DNA of 64,000 bases from Phytoamicus setariae (GTDB lineage: Bacteria; Pseudomonadota; Alphaproteobacteria; Rhizobiales; Rhizobiaceae), in NCBI RefSeq assembly GCF_016722925.1, contig NZ_JAEQNC010000004.1, forward strand, positions 248,001 to 312,000, read 5' to 3'. Position 1 is the first letter of the stretch. Each line of letters opens with the position of its first letter. The translations under genes were made by a program, and so were the position numbers. Below are positions 25,942 to 34,859 of the stretch, in pieces. The notes under the pieces are model-generated. The model saw nothing but the letters and a program-made list of their open reading frames with translations, was not told where the DNA came from and did no database searches.

Positions 25942-27957
25942 ATGCCGACAACGCGCCCATCCGCCTTGCAGCTCGAAACGTCGTGGCAACCTGCCGCAAA
26001 CGGCAGCCCGCCAGCCTACACGCTCAGCCTGAAAAACCGTTCATCGCGGCCCCTTTCCCGTTTCAGGCTCTGCGTCAGCGGCCCCGGCCGCGTCGATCCT
26101 TCGGTAGAGATCGACGGCGGAACGGTCGGCGAAAGGCTTTCCAATTTCACCGCGTTTCTTCCGCCAGAAGGCTTCGAACTTGCCACGGGCGCAACCTGGA
26201 CGGTTTCGGTCCATGCGCTCAGCTGGCCGCTCAGCCACTGGACGGATGGCGCAAACAGCGCCTATGTCGAATTCGATGATGGCAGCACGCTCTCGCTGCC
26301 TGTGTCGCCGACCCGGCTCATCGGCAACAACGCCCCGCTCAAACGTGGCGTGGAAGCCTATCCCGTACCCGACGTGCCGCCGGCGCCGGTCTCGATCGTT
26401 CCATGGCCCAATCACGTTTCGGTATCCGGGCGCCGCCCAACGCCCGCAGGCTTCGCGCTGACCGCGACCGATCCGAAGGCCGTCGCTGCCGCTGGAGCCT
26501 TCACTGATTTGGTCGATCTGCTGTTTGCGGTGGAAGGCATGGTGCGCCCGTCATCGGAAGGCGGCATGCCGGTGGCGCTTCGGGTCAAAAACGGTCTTGC
26601 ATCCGAGGCCTATGAAATGGATTTCTCGGAAGCCGGGATATCGATATCGGCCAGCACGCAAACCGGACTGTTCTACGGTCTCGTGACACTCGGCCAGATA
26701 TGGCGGGGCGTGCGCCTTCACCCGCATGCCTTCAAGTTTCCGCTGGAGGGCCAGATCCGGGACGAACCCGCTATGGGGTGGCGCGGTCTTCACCTCGACG
26801 TCGCCCGCCAGTTCTACGCCAGCGGCGAAATCCGTAAACTGCTGGCGATCCTCGCATGGAACAAACTCAACCGCTTTCACTGGCATCTGTCCGATGACGA
26901 AGCCTGGCGGGTCGAGATTGATGCCTATCCTGCGCTGACGGAAATTGGGGCCTGGAGAGGCCATGGACTCCCCGTCCCGCCGCTGCTCGGATCCGGACCC
27001 GAGCGCAGCGGCGGCTATTACACCAAGGCCACCGTCCGCGAAATCGTGGCATTCGCGAAGGATCTCGGCATTGAAATCGTCCCCGAAATCGACGTCCCGG
27101 GACATTGCTTTGCAATGCAGCAGGCGCTCCCGGAGCTTCGCGATCCTGCGGAAATCGGCAGCTATTATTCCGTCCAGGGATTTCCAGACAATTGCATCAA
27201 CCCAGCCCGCGAAAAGACCTATGAAGTGCTCGAAACGATCTTCAGGGAGTTGATCGAGCTGTTTCCGTTCAAGACCATCCATGTCGGCGCCGACGAGGTG
27301 CCCCTCGGCGCCTGGTCGGGATCGCCTCAAGCGCTGGCTCGACTTGCCCAACTCGGCGGGCCAGCGATGGCGGAAGCCCACAGCAAGCGCTTGAACGTCA
27401 TCACCAACACCCATGGCGCCGACGATATCAACGGATCCGGCACAGCGGTCCTGCAGGCTCTTTTCCTGGAGAGGATACAGAAATTCCTGGCCAGCCAAGG
27501 CTGCGTCACTGGTGGCTGGGAAGAAGCCGCACATGGCAATGTCATCGACAAGTCAGCATCTTATCTCTGCGGGTGGCGCAATGTCGAAGTGTCGGCTGCA
27601 CTTGCGGATGAAGGATACGAGATGGTCGTCTGCCCCGGCCAGGCCTATTATCTCGACATGGCAAACAGTCCGGACTGGGACGAGCCGGGGGCAAGCTGGG
27701 CCGGCTGGTCTGCCCCGGAAATGACCTACAATTTCGACCCGGTAGCAGGCTGGAGCGACGCACAGAAGCAAAAACTGCGTGGCGTACAGGCCTGTATCTG
27801 GTCCGAGGCGATGACGGATCGCGCCGTCTTCGACCGACTGGTTTTTCCACGCCTCTCGGCGGTTGCCGAGACCGCCTGGACAAGGCCGGAAAGCAAATCA
27901 TGGGAGCGCTTCAAGGCTTTCGCCGGGTTGATGCCAGTTCTCTATGATTATCCGTGA
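25942..27957 (+). CDS. GH20 beta-N-acetylhexosaminidase
   Basis: A 671-residue protein with an N-terminal beta-rich region (1-150), a GH20b-like alpha/beta domain and a (beta/alpha)8 catalytic barrel from about residue 270 (MGWRGLHLDVARQF, NRFHWHLSDDEAWR). The catalytic pair is in IHVGADEVPLGAW (Asp451-Glu452), as in family GH20. There is no signal peptide, so it acts in the cytoplasm on imported oligomers, removing terminal beta-linked GlcNAc or GalNAc. It is the last gene of the importer operon and ends 5 bases before the end of the convergent ROK gene. Confidence 0.92.
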   Translation: MPTTRPSALQLETSWQPAANGSPPAYTLSLKNRSSRPLSRFRLCVSGPGRVDPSVEIDGGTVGERLSNFTAFLPPEGFELATGATWTVSVHALSWPLSHWTDGANSAYVEFDDGSTLSLPVSPTRLIGNNAPLKRGVEAYPVPDVPPAPVSIVPWPNHVSVSGRRPTPAGFALTATDPKAVAAAGAFTDLVDLLFAVEGMVRPSSEGGMPVALRVKNGLASEAYEMDFSEAGISISASTQTGLFYGLVTLGQIWRGVRLHPHAFKFPLEGQIRDEPAMGWRGLHLDVARQFYASGEIRKLLAILAWNKLNRFHWHLSDDEAWRVEIDAYPALTEIGAWRGHGLPVPPLLGSGPERSGGYYTKATVREIVAFAKDLGIEIVPEIDVPGHCFAMQQALPELRDPAEIGSYYSVQGFPDNCINPAREKTYEVLETIFRELIELFPFKTIHVGADEVPLGAWSGSPQALARLAQLGGPAMAEAHSKRLNVITNTHGADDINGSGTAVLQALFLERIQKFLASQGCVTGGWEEAAHGNVIDKSASYLCGWRNVEVSAALADEGYEMVVCPGQAYYLDMANSPDWDEPGASWAGWSAPEMTYNFDPVAGWSDAQKQKLRGVQACIWSEAMTDRAVFDRLVFPRLSAVAETAWTRPESKSWERFKAFAGLMPVLYDYP

Positions 27958-27962
27958 AGCTA

Positions 27963-29159
27963 TCAGCCGACAGGCTTTTGCAACACATCGAATTGGGGAT
28001 TTGTCTCTGAAAAGACCGGCAATGCCGCGGCGCCCAAAATCGCCGTATCGTTGCCGGTGGCGCCTATCATGATCCGCGGGATGTTCCGCTCAGCCGATGG
28101 GTTGACGGGATCGTAGAGCGGTTCCAGGCGTTGTACGAGGCGTTCTAGGATCGACGACGGCATCTGCCCCCCGAGAACCACGGTCTGCGGATCGAAAGCC
28201 AGTTCCAAAAAATCGATCACCTGCCGCATCGGCTCGACTGCGGCATCCAGCCATCGGTCGATTGCTTCTCCGCCATTTTCGACGAGTGCATCCAGTTCGG
28301 CCTGCGTGTGCTCGTCCGGATCGCGAATGTCGAGATACTCGTAGGCCGCGCCAAGGGAAATGTACCGGTCGAGGCATCCGCGCTTACCGCAGCGGCACGC
28401 CAAGCCATTCGGCACGACGATGATATGGCCGATCTCACCCGCATTGTTGCGGCTGCCCCGGTAAAGATGGCCGTCCAGGAACATGCCGGCCCCGATGCCC
28501 CCGCCCAGAAACAGGTAGACGAAGCTGTTCAGCCCACGGGCCACGCCATAGAGGCGTTCTCCGATCGCCGCAGCCGTTGCGTCATTCTCCACCAGCACGG
28601 GCACGCCAACCAGATTGTGCAGTTCCGGTGCAACCGGAAAATCCTGCCATCCGGGAAGTGCGATCGGCGTGAGGGACGTAACCCCTTCCGTTGCGTAGCG
28701 CCCAGCCATGGCGATGCCGACACCAAGAAGTCGTTGACGGTCGAAGCGATAGCTGCGCTGCAGTTCCTCGGTGATCTCAGCCAGAATGGGCATTGCCTCC
28801 GCCGGGGTCGGCCGATCGATCGCACGCCGGATTCTCGCCCGTACGGTCCCCGAAAGGTCGGTCAGCACGCCTGCCGCATGATGGCGCTCCAGCTCCAGCC
28901 CGATCGAATAGGCCCCGCTCGGATTGATCGAATAAGGCGTAATGGGTTGCCCGCGCGCCACCTTCTGCGGCGCATCCGCTTTCAGGAGCTTTGAACTGGC
29001 GAGTTCCTCGACGATGTTGGACACGGTCTGCGTCGTCAGCGCCGTCAGCCGGGCAATTGCCGCGCGCGACAAAGGTCCGTTCGTTCTGATCGCTTCGATC
29101 ACGACACGTCTGTTGTGGGATTTCGCCTGTTCGAGATTCGTACCTGAAATCGACTTCAT
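27963..29159 (-). CDS. ROK-family transcriptional regulator (NagC/Mlc-like)
   Basis: A 398-residue protein. The N-terminal winged helix (NRRVVIEAIRTNGPLSRAAI, LTTQTVSNIVEEL, about residues 16-60) is followed by a ROK sugar-kinase-like domain. ENDATAAAIGE, EIGHIIVVPNG and the zinc motif CRCGKRGCLD are all present. ROK regulators release DNA on binding a sugar or sugar phosphate. It is convergent with the hexosaminidase operon (5-base gap), so it most likely controls that operon; a matching array of AT-rich half-sites precedes the binding-protein gene. Confidence 0.9.
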   Translation of the reverse strand: MKSISGTNLEQAKSHNRRVVIEAIRTNGPLSRAAIARLTALTTQTVSNIVEELASSKLLKADAPQKVARGQPITPYSINPSGAYSIGLELERHHAAGVLTDLSGTVRARIRRAIDRPTPAEAMPILAEITEELQRSYRFDRQRLLGVGIAMAGRYATEGVTSLTPIALPGWQDFPVAPELHNLVGVPVLVENDATAAAIGERLYGVARGLNSFVYLFLGGGIGAGMFLDGHLYRGSRNNAGEIGHIIVVPNGLACRCGKRGCLDRYISLGAAYEYLDIRDPDEHTQAELDALVENGGEAIDRWLDAAVEPMRQVIDFLELAFDPQTVVLGGQMPSSILERLVQRLEPLYDPVNPSAERNIPRIMIGATGNDTAILGAAALPVFSETNPQFDVLQKPVG

Positions 29160-29304
29160 GTTTCGGCTTATACAACATATGGGCTTGCGCAGGAATCTGC
29201 GCTTCTGCTGCTTACCGCATACGGGGTTATGGCCGGGATAGCCAGCAGATTGCGCTGAACGACTGCCGGGGAGACTTGGTCTCGTAGGAACTGCGCCCGG
29301 CCTA

Positions 29305-30252
29305 TCACATTCCGGCCGAAGCCAGACGTTTGAGCGCTTCCTCGACCGTTACGCGCCGATAGGTTTCGGACACCAGACCGTTTTGCCTGAGGGCGACACG
29401 TCTTTGCTCGACAAGACGACGCTCTTGCTCGCTGACATCGTTGGAACGCAGCCGCAGCCAGTCGACATAGGACGTATCGAGCTCCTTCACTGGCCGCTCG
29501 GACACCGGTCTAGTCGCGGCAAGACGCTCTTCCGAGAACGGTTTCAACGCCTGGGTCGGATTATGCTCCGTGCGACGGTCATTGCCCGAAATAACGAGAT
29601 CTGCCTCTGCGACTCTTCCACTTGCGCTGTAGACGAACGCGGATGCGATGCGGTCGTAGGCCGCGTCTTCCTCTTTGGGGCGATGGACGACTTGCCGCAT
29701 CGGACGGTCCGGAACGGCGATCCGCGTGATCCCCCGGTCGTTGATCGCATCGAGGACTTCGCGGTGATCTGTCGTCTCCAGAATAACCTCGCGCCGCGCG
29801 GGCCAGAAGTCGTAAGGCGCATGCGCCCCTCGCCCTCGCCCGACATGGAATGCGTATATTTCAGGATAGACCGTGAGTTCCTTGCGGCGACTGGGCTTCG
29901 CATCGTAGAAGGCCATCATCGCGATCTGCAGCAAATGCGTTGCTCCAATTCCGCCAAACGCCTCATCGATCACAACACCGAAACGATCGTATGGATGGAA
30001 ATCCGGAAAAACATCGGCAATCGAAGCGGGACGTCCGTCTAGTTCGATATCGAACATATCGGATTTCAGCAGAGTAGCGACATGCATGGGCAACATCTCG
30101 TGATTGGCAGCTTGCTGTCCGACTTTGGCAAGGTGAGGCGCCGATGTCCATACCTCCCCTTTCGTCCGCTCGCGGACGCATAGGACCGGCCGCCCGACGC
30201 GGAAATAACGTGACGGCGCTACCGCCTCGCTTGCCGCTTCAGGACCCGGCAC
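29305..30252 (-). CDS. Unrecognised soluble protein at the end of the oxidase cluster
   Basis: A 315-residue protein that I do not recognise. No signal peptide or membrane segment is seen. Visible features: an N-terminal strand-rich part (SRYFRVGRPVLCVRERTKGE), a central HPYDRFGVVIDEAFGGIGAT and AFHVGRGRGAHAPYDFWPA, and a C-terminal ~100 residues very rich in Arg, Glu and Asp, probably helical. The start is GTG at 30252, overlapping the subunit IV gene by 14 bases, which suggests translational coupling; a later ATG would lose well-formed coding sequence. Its place after the oxidase genes hints at a role with the oxidase, but this is only positional. Confidence 0.65.
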   Translation of the reverse strand: MPGPEAASEAVAPSRYFRVGRPVLCVRERTKGEVWTSAPHLAKVGQQAANHEMLPMHVATLLKSDMFDIELDGRPASIADVFPDFHPYDRFGVVIDEAFGGIGATHLLQIAMMAFYDAKPSRRKELTVYPEIYAFHVGRGRGAHAPYDFWPARREVILETTDHREVLDAINDRGITRIAVPDRPMRQVVHRPKEEDAAYDRIASAFVYSASGRVAEADLVISGNDRRTEHNPTQALKPFSEERLAATRPVSERPVKELDTSYVDWLRLRSNDVSEQERRLVEQRRVALRQNGLVSETYRRVTVEEALKRLASAGM

Positions 30253-30562
30253 CCAGAAACGCCAGGCGCGTGAAGATCGTGTAGTGCGCCTCCGACACCA
30301 TCATGGCAACGAACACCAGTACCAGCACCGGCGGCACCACGATGGCGTAGACCAGTGCCAACCGTTCCCATGCCATATGCATGAAGACGGCGACGATCAA
30401 CCCGGCCTTCAGCAGCATGAAGGTGATGATCAGGAACCACCTGAGCAATCCCTGGATGGCAAAATAGTCGACCATGTAGGAAAAGGCGCTAAGTACGAAC
30501 AGCAGCCCCCAGACCAGCAGGTAGAGCCGGATCGGATGTTGTTGCGTGGCAGTTTGTGACAT
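30239..30562 (-). CDS. Cytochrome c oxidase subunit IV (bacterial type)
   Basis: A 107-residue membrane protein with three hydrophobic helices (about residues 12-32, 38-60 and 68-90) and the motif LKAGLIVAVFMHMAWE, typical of bacterial oxidase subunit IV (PF03626-like). It stabilises the heme-copper oxidase rather than catalysing. It lies 8 bases after the subunit III gene and overlaps the following gene by 14 bases. Confidence 0.88.
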   Translation of the reverse strand: MSQTATQQHPIRLYLLVWGLLFVLSAFSYMVDYFAIQGLLRWFLIITFMLLKAGLIVAVFMHMAWERLALVYAIVVPPVLVLVFVAMMVSEAHYTIFTRLAFLGAGS

Positions 30563-30570
30563 CGCTCACC

Positions 30571-31293
30571 TCACCAGAGATAGAAGAACGCGAAAATGAA
30601 CACCCAGACCAGATCGACGAAGTGCCAGTAGAGGCCCATGATCTCGACGGCCTCGTAGTTGCCCTTCCTGCTGGTAAAGAAGCCCCGCCTCTCCGTGTCG
30701 TAGTCGCCTCGCCAGACTTTGCGGGCAACAATCAGCAGGAAGATGACGCCGAATGTCACATGGGTCCCGTGAAAGCCGGTGATCATGAAGAAGGTCGAAC
30801 CGAATTGCGCCGCTCCCCACGGGTTTTCCCAAGGTCGCACGCCTTCCGAAATCAGCTTGCTCCATTCAAAGGCCTGCATGCCGACGAATGTCGCGCCGAG
30901 AAGCGCGGTCAGCAGCATCAGGACAGCGGTTACGCCGCGCTGTCGGCGATAGCCGAAATTGACGGCCATCGCCATTGTGCCGCTGCTGCTGATGAGGACG
31001 AAGGTCATGATGGCGATCAGGATCAGCGGGATTTCCTCGCCTCCGATGGTCAGCGCAAACACTTCGCTGGGATTTGGCCAGGGCACGACGGTCGACATGC
31101 GCGCCGTCATGTAGGCCAGCAGGAAACAGCCGAAAATGAACGTGTCGCTGAGCAGAAAGATCCACATCATCGCCTTGCCCCAGGAGACGTTCTTGAACGC
31201 CCGCTGGTCGGATGACAGGTCGGCCGCGACGCCCGCCAGTCCCGGAGGACGCGCCAGGGGTTCGGCGGCATGTGTTTCAGCAATGTGCGACAT
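30571..31293 (-). CDS. coxP: Heme-copper oxidase subunit III (second tandem copy)
   Basis: A 240-residue protein with about six to seven membrane helices. WIFLLSDTFIFGCFLLAY, MQAFEWSKLI, TGFHGTHVTFGVIFL and LYWHFVDLVWVFIFAFFYLW are standard subunit III signatures, including the FHG and WHFVDxVW elements. It follows another subunit III-like gene by 12 bases. The layout II-I-III-III matches coxMNOP of Bradyrhizobium, hence the symbol, which is by analogy. Confidence 0.85.
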   Translation of the reverse strand: MSHIAETHAAEPLARPPGLAGVAADLSSDQRAFKNVSWGKAMMWIFLLSDTFIFGCFLLAYMTARMSTVVPWPNPSEVFALTIGGEEIPLILIAIMTFVLISSSGTMAMAVNFGYRRQRGVTAVLMLLTALLGATFVGMQAFEWSKLISEGVRPWENPWGAAQFGSTFFMITGFHGTHVTFGVIFLLIVARKVWRGDYDTERRGFFTSRKGNYEAVEIMGLYWHFVDLVWVFIFAFFYLW

Positions 31294-31305
31294 CAGCGAA
31301 ACTCC

Positions 31306-32010
31306 CTAGGAAAGCAAGCCGCGACACAGATCGGCGAAGTCGTTAGCCCAGCCGGCAAACAAGGCCAGAAGCACCAGCCAGACGAAAAGCATGAAATGCC
31401 AGTAGATGGCGCAGAGATCCACGCTGAGCGCCAGTGTCTCAGGAGACCTGCCGCTTTGGGCGCGGACAATCGTGCGTCCCAGAACGACAAGGCCGCCAAG
31501 TATGTGCAGCCCATGCAGCCCGGTGATCAGATAGAAGAAGCTGTTGGCCGGATTTTCGGCAAGCACATAGCCCGCTTCCGTGAGCTGCCACCATGCGAAG
31601 ACCTGCCCGACGAGAAAGAGGACGGCCGTCAATGCCGCGAACATAAGCGCGATGTTGACGCTTCCCCGGCTGTCGCTACGGGTTTCGATCTTGGCCCATT
31701 GCAACGCGGCACCGCTTGCGACAAGCACAGCGGTATTCACCCACACCACCTTGGGGAGTGGCAGCCCCCACCAGTCGCTGGCACCCATCCGCATCAGATA
31801 GGCGCTGATGAACAGCGCAAAGAGGGCCCCGACAACGGCGAGGAAGACGCCGAGCCCAATCTTGGCGGCGCCCAGCGGGGATCCCTGCAGGCGCGGCAGA
31901 TCCCCCGCCTGCCCCGTTTCCAGCCAGGGCTTGGATGTCAGCCGCTGCCGGGCCATCCACCAGACGACGATTAAGGCGACGCCCGCCAGGAAGATCAGGA
32001 TCGCGCTCAA
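31306..32010 (-). CDS. coxO: Heme-copper oxidase subunit III-like protein (first tandem copy)
   Basis: A 234-residue membrane protein with about six to seven helices. GLHGLHILGGLVVLGRTIV and YWHFMLFVWLVLLALF show subunit III ancestry, but the N-terminal helices are divergent from the neighbouring copy. It overlaps the subunit I stop by 4 bases (ATGA). A split role for the two copies (different helices of one subunit III, or a heterodimer) cannot be decided from sequence. Confidence 0.83.
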   Translation of the reverse strand: MSAILIFLAGVALIVVWWMARQRLTSKPWLETGQAGDLPRLQGSPLGAAKIGLGVFLAVVGALFALFISAYLMRMGASDWWGLPLPKVVWVNTAVLVASGAALQWAKIETRSDSRGSVNIALMFAALTAVLFLVGQVFAWWQLTEAGYVLAENPANSFFYLITGLHGLHILGGLVVLGRTIVRAQSGRSPETLALSVDLCAIYWHFMLFVWLVLLALFAGWANDFADLCRGLLS

Positions 32011-33785
32011 GCCGACACTCCTCCGGGATAGCCGACGGCGGCCGGCTGGTTCTGCGGGATGAAGTCTTCCTTCGCGCCAGGCACGCTGTAATCATAGGGC
32101 CAGCGATAGACCACGGGCAGTTCCTTGCCCCAGTTGCCGTGCACCGGCGGTGTCTGCGGTGTTTGCCATTCCAGGGTCGTCGCGCGCCACGGATTGCCTC
32201 CGGCCAGCCGACCTCTGCTGAGGCTCCAGGCCAGGTTGAACAGGAACAGCAACTGCGCCGCACCAACGACAAGCGCAGCGATCGTAATGAATTCGTTCAG
32301 GCTATGCGCCGATGGCGGAATGAAGGCTGTTTCGCCCAGCTCGTAATAGCGGCGTGGCACCCCCAGCAGCCCAAGATAATGCATCGGAAAGAAGATCGCA
32401 TAGGCTCCAAGGAAGGTGACCCAGAAATGCACCTGCCCCATCGCCTGGTTCAGCATCCGCCCTGTCACTTTCGGATACCAGTGGTAGATGGCGCCAAAAA
32501 TCACCAGGATCGGCGCGACCCCCATGACCATGTGAAAATGCGCGACGACGAACATGGTGTCGGACAGCGGCACGTCGACCACGACATTGCCCAGAAACAG
32601 GCCTGTGAGCCCGCCATTGAGGAAGGTGACGATGAACGCGAGGGCAAACAGCATCGGCAGCGTCAGGTGGATGTCGCCCCGCCAAAGGGTCAGCACCCAA
32701 TTGTAGACCTTGATCGCGGTGGGCACGGCAATGATCAGCGTTGTGGTCGCGAAGAAGAAGCCGAAGTTCGGGTTCATGCCGCTCACATACATGTGATGCG
32801 CCCAGACCACGAAGCTCAGCGCCGCGATGATGAGGATCGCCCAGACCATCATGCGGTAACCGAAGATGTTCTTGCGCGCATGCGTGCTGATCAAGTCCGA
32901 CACGATCCCGAAGGCGGGAAGCGCCACGATGTAGACTTCGGGATGACCAAAGAACCAGAAGAGATGCTGGAAGAGGATTGGACTGCCGCCGCCCTGCTTC
33001 AGTTGCTCTCCCATTTCGACGATTGCCGGCATGAAGAAACTCGTGCCCAGCAACCGGTCGAACAGCATCATCACACAGGCGACAAACAGGGCCGGAAAGG
33101 CCAGCAGCGCCATGACCGTGGCCGTGAAGATGCCCCACACGGTCAGCGGCATGCGCATCAGCGTCATGCCACGCGCCCGCCCCTGCAGCACCGTGACGAC
33201 ATAGTTCAGGCCGCCCATGGTGAAGCCAATGATGAACAGGATCAGCGACGACAACATCACGATGATGCCCCAGTCGCGGCCGCCCGGTGTTCCCGAAAGA
33301 AGTGCCTGCGGGGGATACAACGTCCAGCCCGCGCCGGTGGGACCTCCGGGCGCAAAAAAGCCGGCGACCAGCACCAGCACCGCCAGCAGGTAGAGCCAGT
33401 AGCTCAGCATGTTCGCATAGGGAAAAACCATGTCGCGGGCACCCACCATCAAGGGAATGAGGTAGTTGCCGAAGCCGCCGAGAAACAGCGCAGTCAGCAG
33501 GTAGATCACCATGATCATGCCGTGCATGGTGATGAACTGATAGTAATGCTCGGCATCGATGAAGTCGAAAGAGCCAGGAAATCCGAGTTGCAACCGCATC
33601 AGCCAGGACAGGACCAGAGCCACGACACCGATGGCAATCGCGGTCAGCGAGTACTGGATGGCGATCACCTTCGCGTCCTGGCTGAAGACATACTTCGTCC
33701 ACCAGCTTTTCGGATGGTACAGTTCCACATCCTCGACTTCTGCCGGACCGATGACTTGCCCGGAGATGGTTTTGATGTCGACCAT
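32007..33785 (-). CDS. coxN: Cytochrome c oxidase subunit I (A1-type heme-copper oxidase)
   Basis: A 592-residue protein with the twelve-helix core. Heme and copper ligands visible: His88 (ITMHGMIM), His281 with the cross-link Tyr285 in GHPEVY, His330/His331 (WAHHMY) and His416/His418 (VAHFHMV). Glu283 in the PEVY motif and Lys359 (TAIKVYNW) are the D- and K-channel residues of A1 oxidases. It reduces O2 to water and pumps protons in the inner membrane. It lies downstream of the subunit II gene and overlaps the next gene by 4 bases. Confidence 0.96.
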   Translation of the reverse strand: MVDIKTISGQVIGPAEVEDVELYHPKSWWTKYVFSQDAKVIAIQYSLTAIAIGVVALVLSWLMRLQLGFPGSFDFIDAEHYYQFITMHGMIMVIYLLTALFLGGFGNYLIPLMVGARDMVFPYANMLSYWLYLLAVLVLVAGFFAPGGPTGAGWTLYPPQALLSGTPGGRDWGIIVMLSSLILFIIGFTMGGLNYVVTVLQGRARGMTLMRMPLTVWGIFTATVMALLAFPALFVACVMMLFDRLLGTSFFMPAIVEMGEQLKQGGGSPILFQHLFWFFGHPEVYIVALPAFGIVSDLISTHARKNIFGYRMMVWAILIIAALSFVVWAHHMYVSGMNPNFGFFFATTTLIIAVPTAIKVYNWVLTLWRGDIHLTLPMLFALAFIVTFLNGGLTGLFLGNVVVDVPLSDTMFVVAHFHMVMGVAPILVIFGAIYHWYPKVTGRMLNQAMGQVHFWVTFLGAYAIFFPMHYLGLLGVPRRYYELGETAFIPPSAHSLNEFITIAALVVGAAQLLFLFNLAWSLSRGRLAGGNPWRATTLEWQTPQTPPVHGNWGKELPVVYRWPYDYSVPGAKEDFIPQNQPAAVGYPGGVSA

Positions 33786-33842
33786 TGCACTCCTCCCGAT
33801 CCGACGCTGTCTTCCCGGCTGTGCCCTGCTTCAATTCGCCGG

Positions 33843-34646
33843 TTACTCTGCCGCCGCTGCCGTCATTTGCGTGAAAGTCTGCTGCTCATTCAGCCATGCC
33901 TGATATGCGGCCTCGTCGTCGACCACGACCGTTGCCCGCATCTGCGAATGCGCGACGCCACAGAGCTCCGCGCACAAAACCTCGAAGGTGCCTGTCCGCG
34001 TCGGCGTGAACCAGTAATAGGTGACGCTCCCAGGGATCATGTCCATCTTGGCGCGGAATTCCGGCACATAGAAATCGTGCAGCACATCGATGGACCGCAA
34101 CAGGATGTGCACGGGCTTGCCGACCGGAAGATGAAGTTCTCCACTCTGGACGATGAGATCATCGAGCCCGGCTTTATCGCCAGCCGCAACACCGAGGGGA
34201 TTGTCTGAAGTGACCGCCCTCGTGTCGGCGCGCCCGAGCTTTCCGTCTTTTCCGGGTAGTCGGAAGCTCCACAGCCATTGCTGGCCGACAACCTCTACGG
34301 CCGCAGCATCCTGGGGCACGGTGACGTACTGCTTCCACACCATCAGGCCCGGCGCCAGCATCGCGGCAACGCCGATTGCGGTTCCGATGGCCAGCCACGA
34401 TTCCAGCCGCCGGCTCTCCGGCTGGTAGGCCGCCACATTGCCCGGGCGATGACGGAAGCGCCAGACGCAATAGGCCATGAAGGAAACGACGAGCGTGAAG
34501 ACAAGGCCGGTGATCCAGAAGGTGATGGTGATCGTGTCGTCGATGTAGTTCCAGTTCGACGCAATTGGCGTCCACCACCAAGGGCTCAGCAGGTGGAACG
34601 TAATGGAAGCCACCACAATCAGAACGAGAATCAGCACTACGGCCAT
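33843..34646 (-). CDS. coxM: Cytochrome c oxidase subunit II with CuA site
   Basis: A 267-residue protein. There are three hydrophobic stretches near the N-terminus (about 3-20, 41-60 and 85-104) and then a periplasmic cupredoxin domain. The CuA ligands are complete: His190 (VLHDFYVPEF), Cys225, Glu227, Cys229, His233 and Met236 (CAELCGVAHSQM). It accepts electrons from cytochrome c. First oxidase gene, 213 bases after a cytochrome c gene on the same strand and 57 bases before subunit I. Confidence 0.95.
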   Translation of the reverse strand: MAVVLILVLIVVASITFHLLSPWWWTPIASNWNYIDDTITITFWITGLVFTLVVSFMAYCVWRFRHRPGNVAAYQPESRRLESWLAIGTAIGVAAMLAPGLMVWKQYVTVPQDAAAVEVVGQQWLWSFRLPGKDGKLGRADTRAVTSDNPLGVAAGDKAGLDDLIVQSGELHLPVGKPVHILLRSIDVLHDFYVPEFRAKMDMIPGSVTYYWFTPTRTGTFEVLCAELCGVAHSQMRATVVVDDEAAYQAWLNEQQTFTQMTAAAAE

Positions 34647-34859
34647 TTCCTGCCCCTCACCCAGCCGCGGGCCTAACCCCGCGATCCGTCTAGAGAATTT
34701 TTAGCATTATCTCATAAACTGATCATGCCCGCAATTACCGCAAAAGTGATCCCCTTGATGGGTACAACGTCACATGAGTCGATCACACCGAACGACGTGC
34801 AGCTTCCCGTTGCTCCGCACATCCATTTAAGACTTGCGAGCATGGCGGCTTTGGCCTCG

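Noticed and set aside
31935-34208. A 757-codon open frame on the plus strand opposite the oxidase subunit genes
   Set aside because: Its translation is almost all His, Arg, Gln, Asp and Glu, the mirror of hydrophobic membrane codons on the other strand. Subunits I and II on the minus strand are fully conserved, so this is a shadow frame.
34755-34768. TTGAT near an ACAA: possible FixK/FNR box before the oxidase genes
   Set aside because: Only one half matches TTGAT-N4-ATCAA; the other half is wrong, so it is no better than chance.
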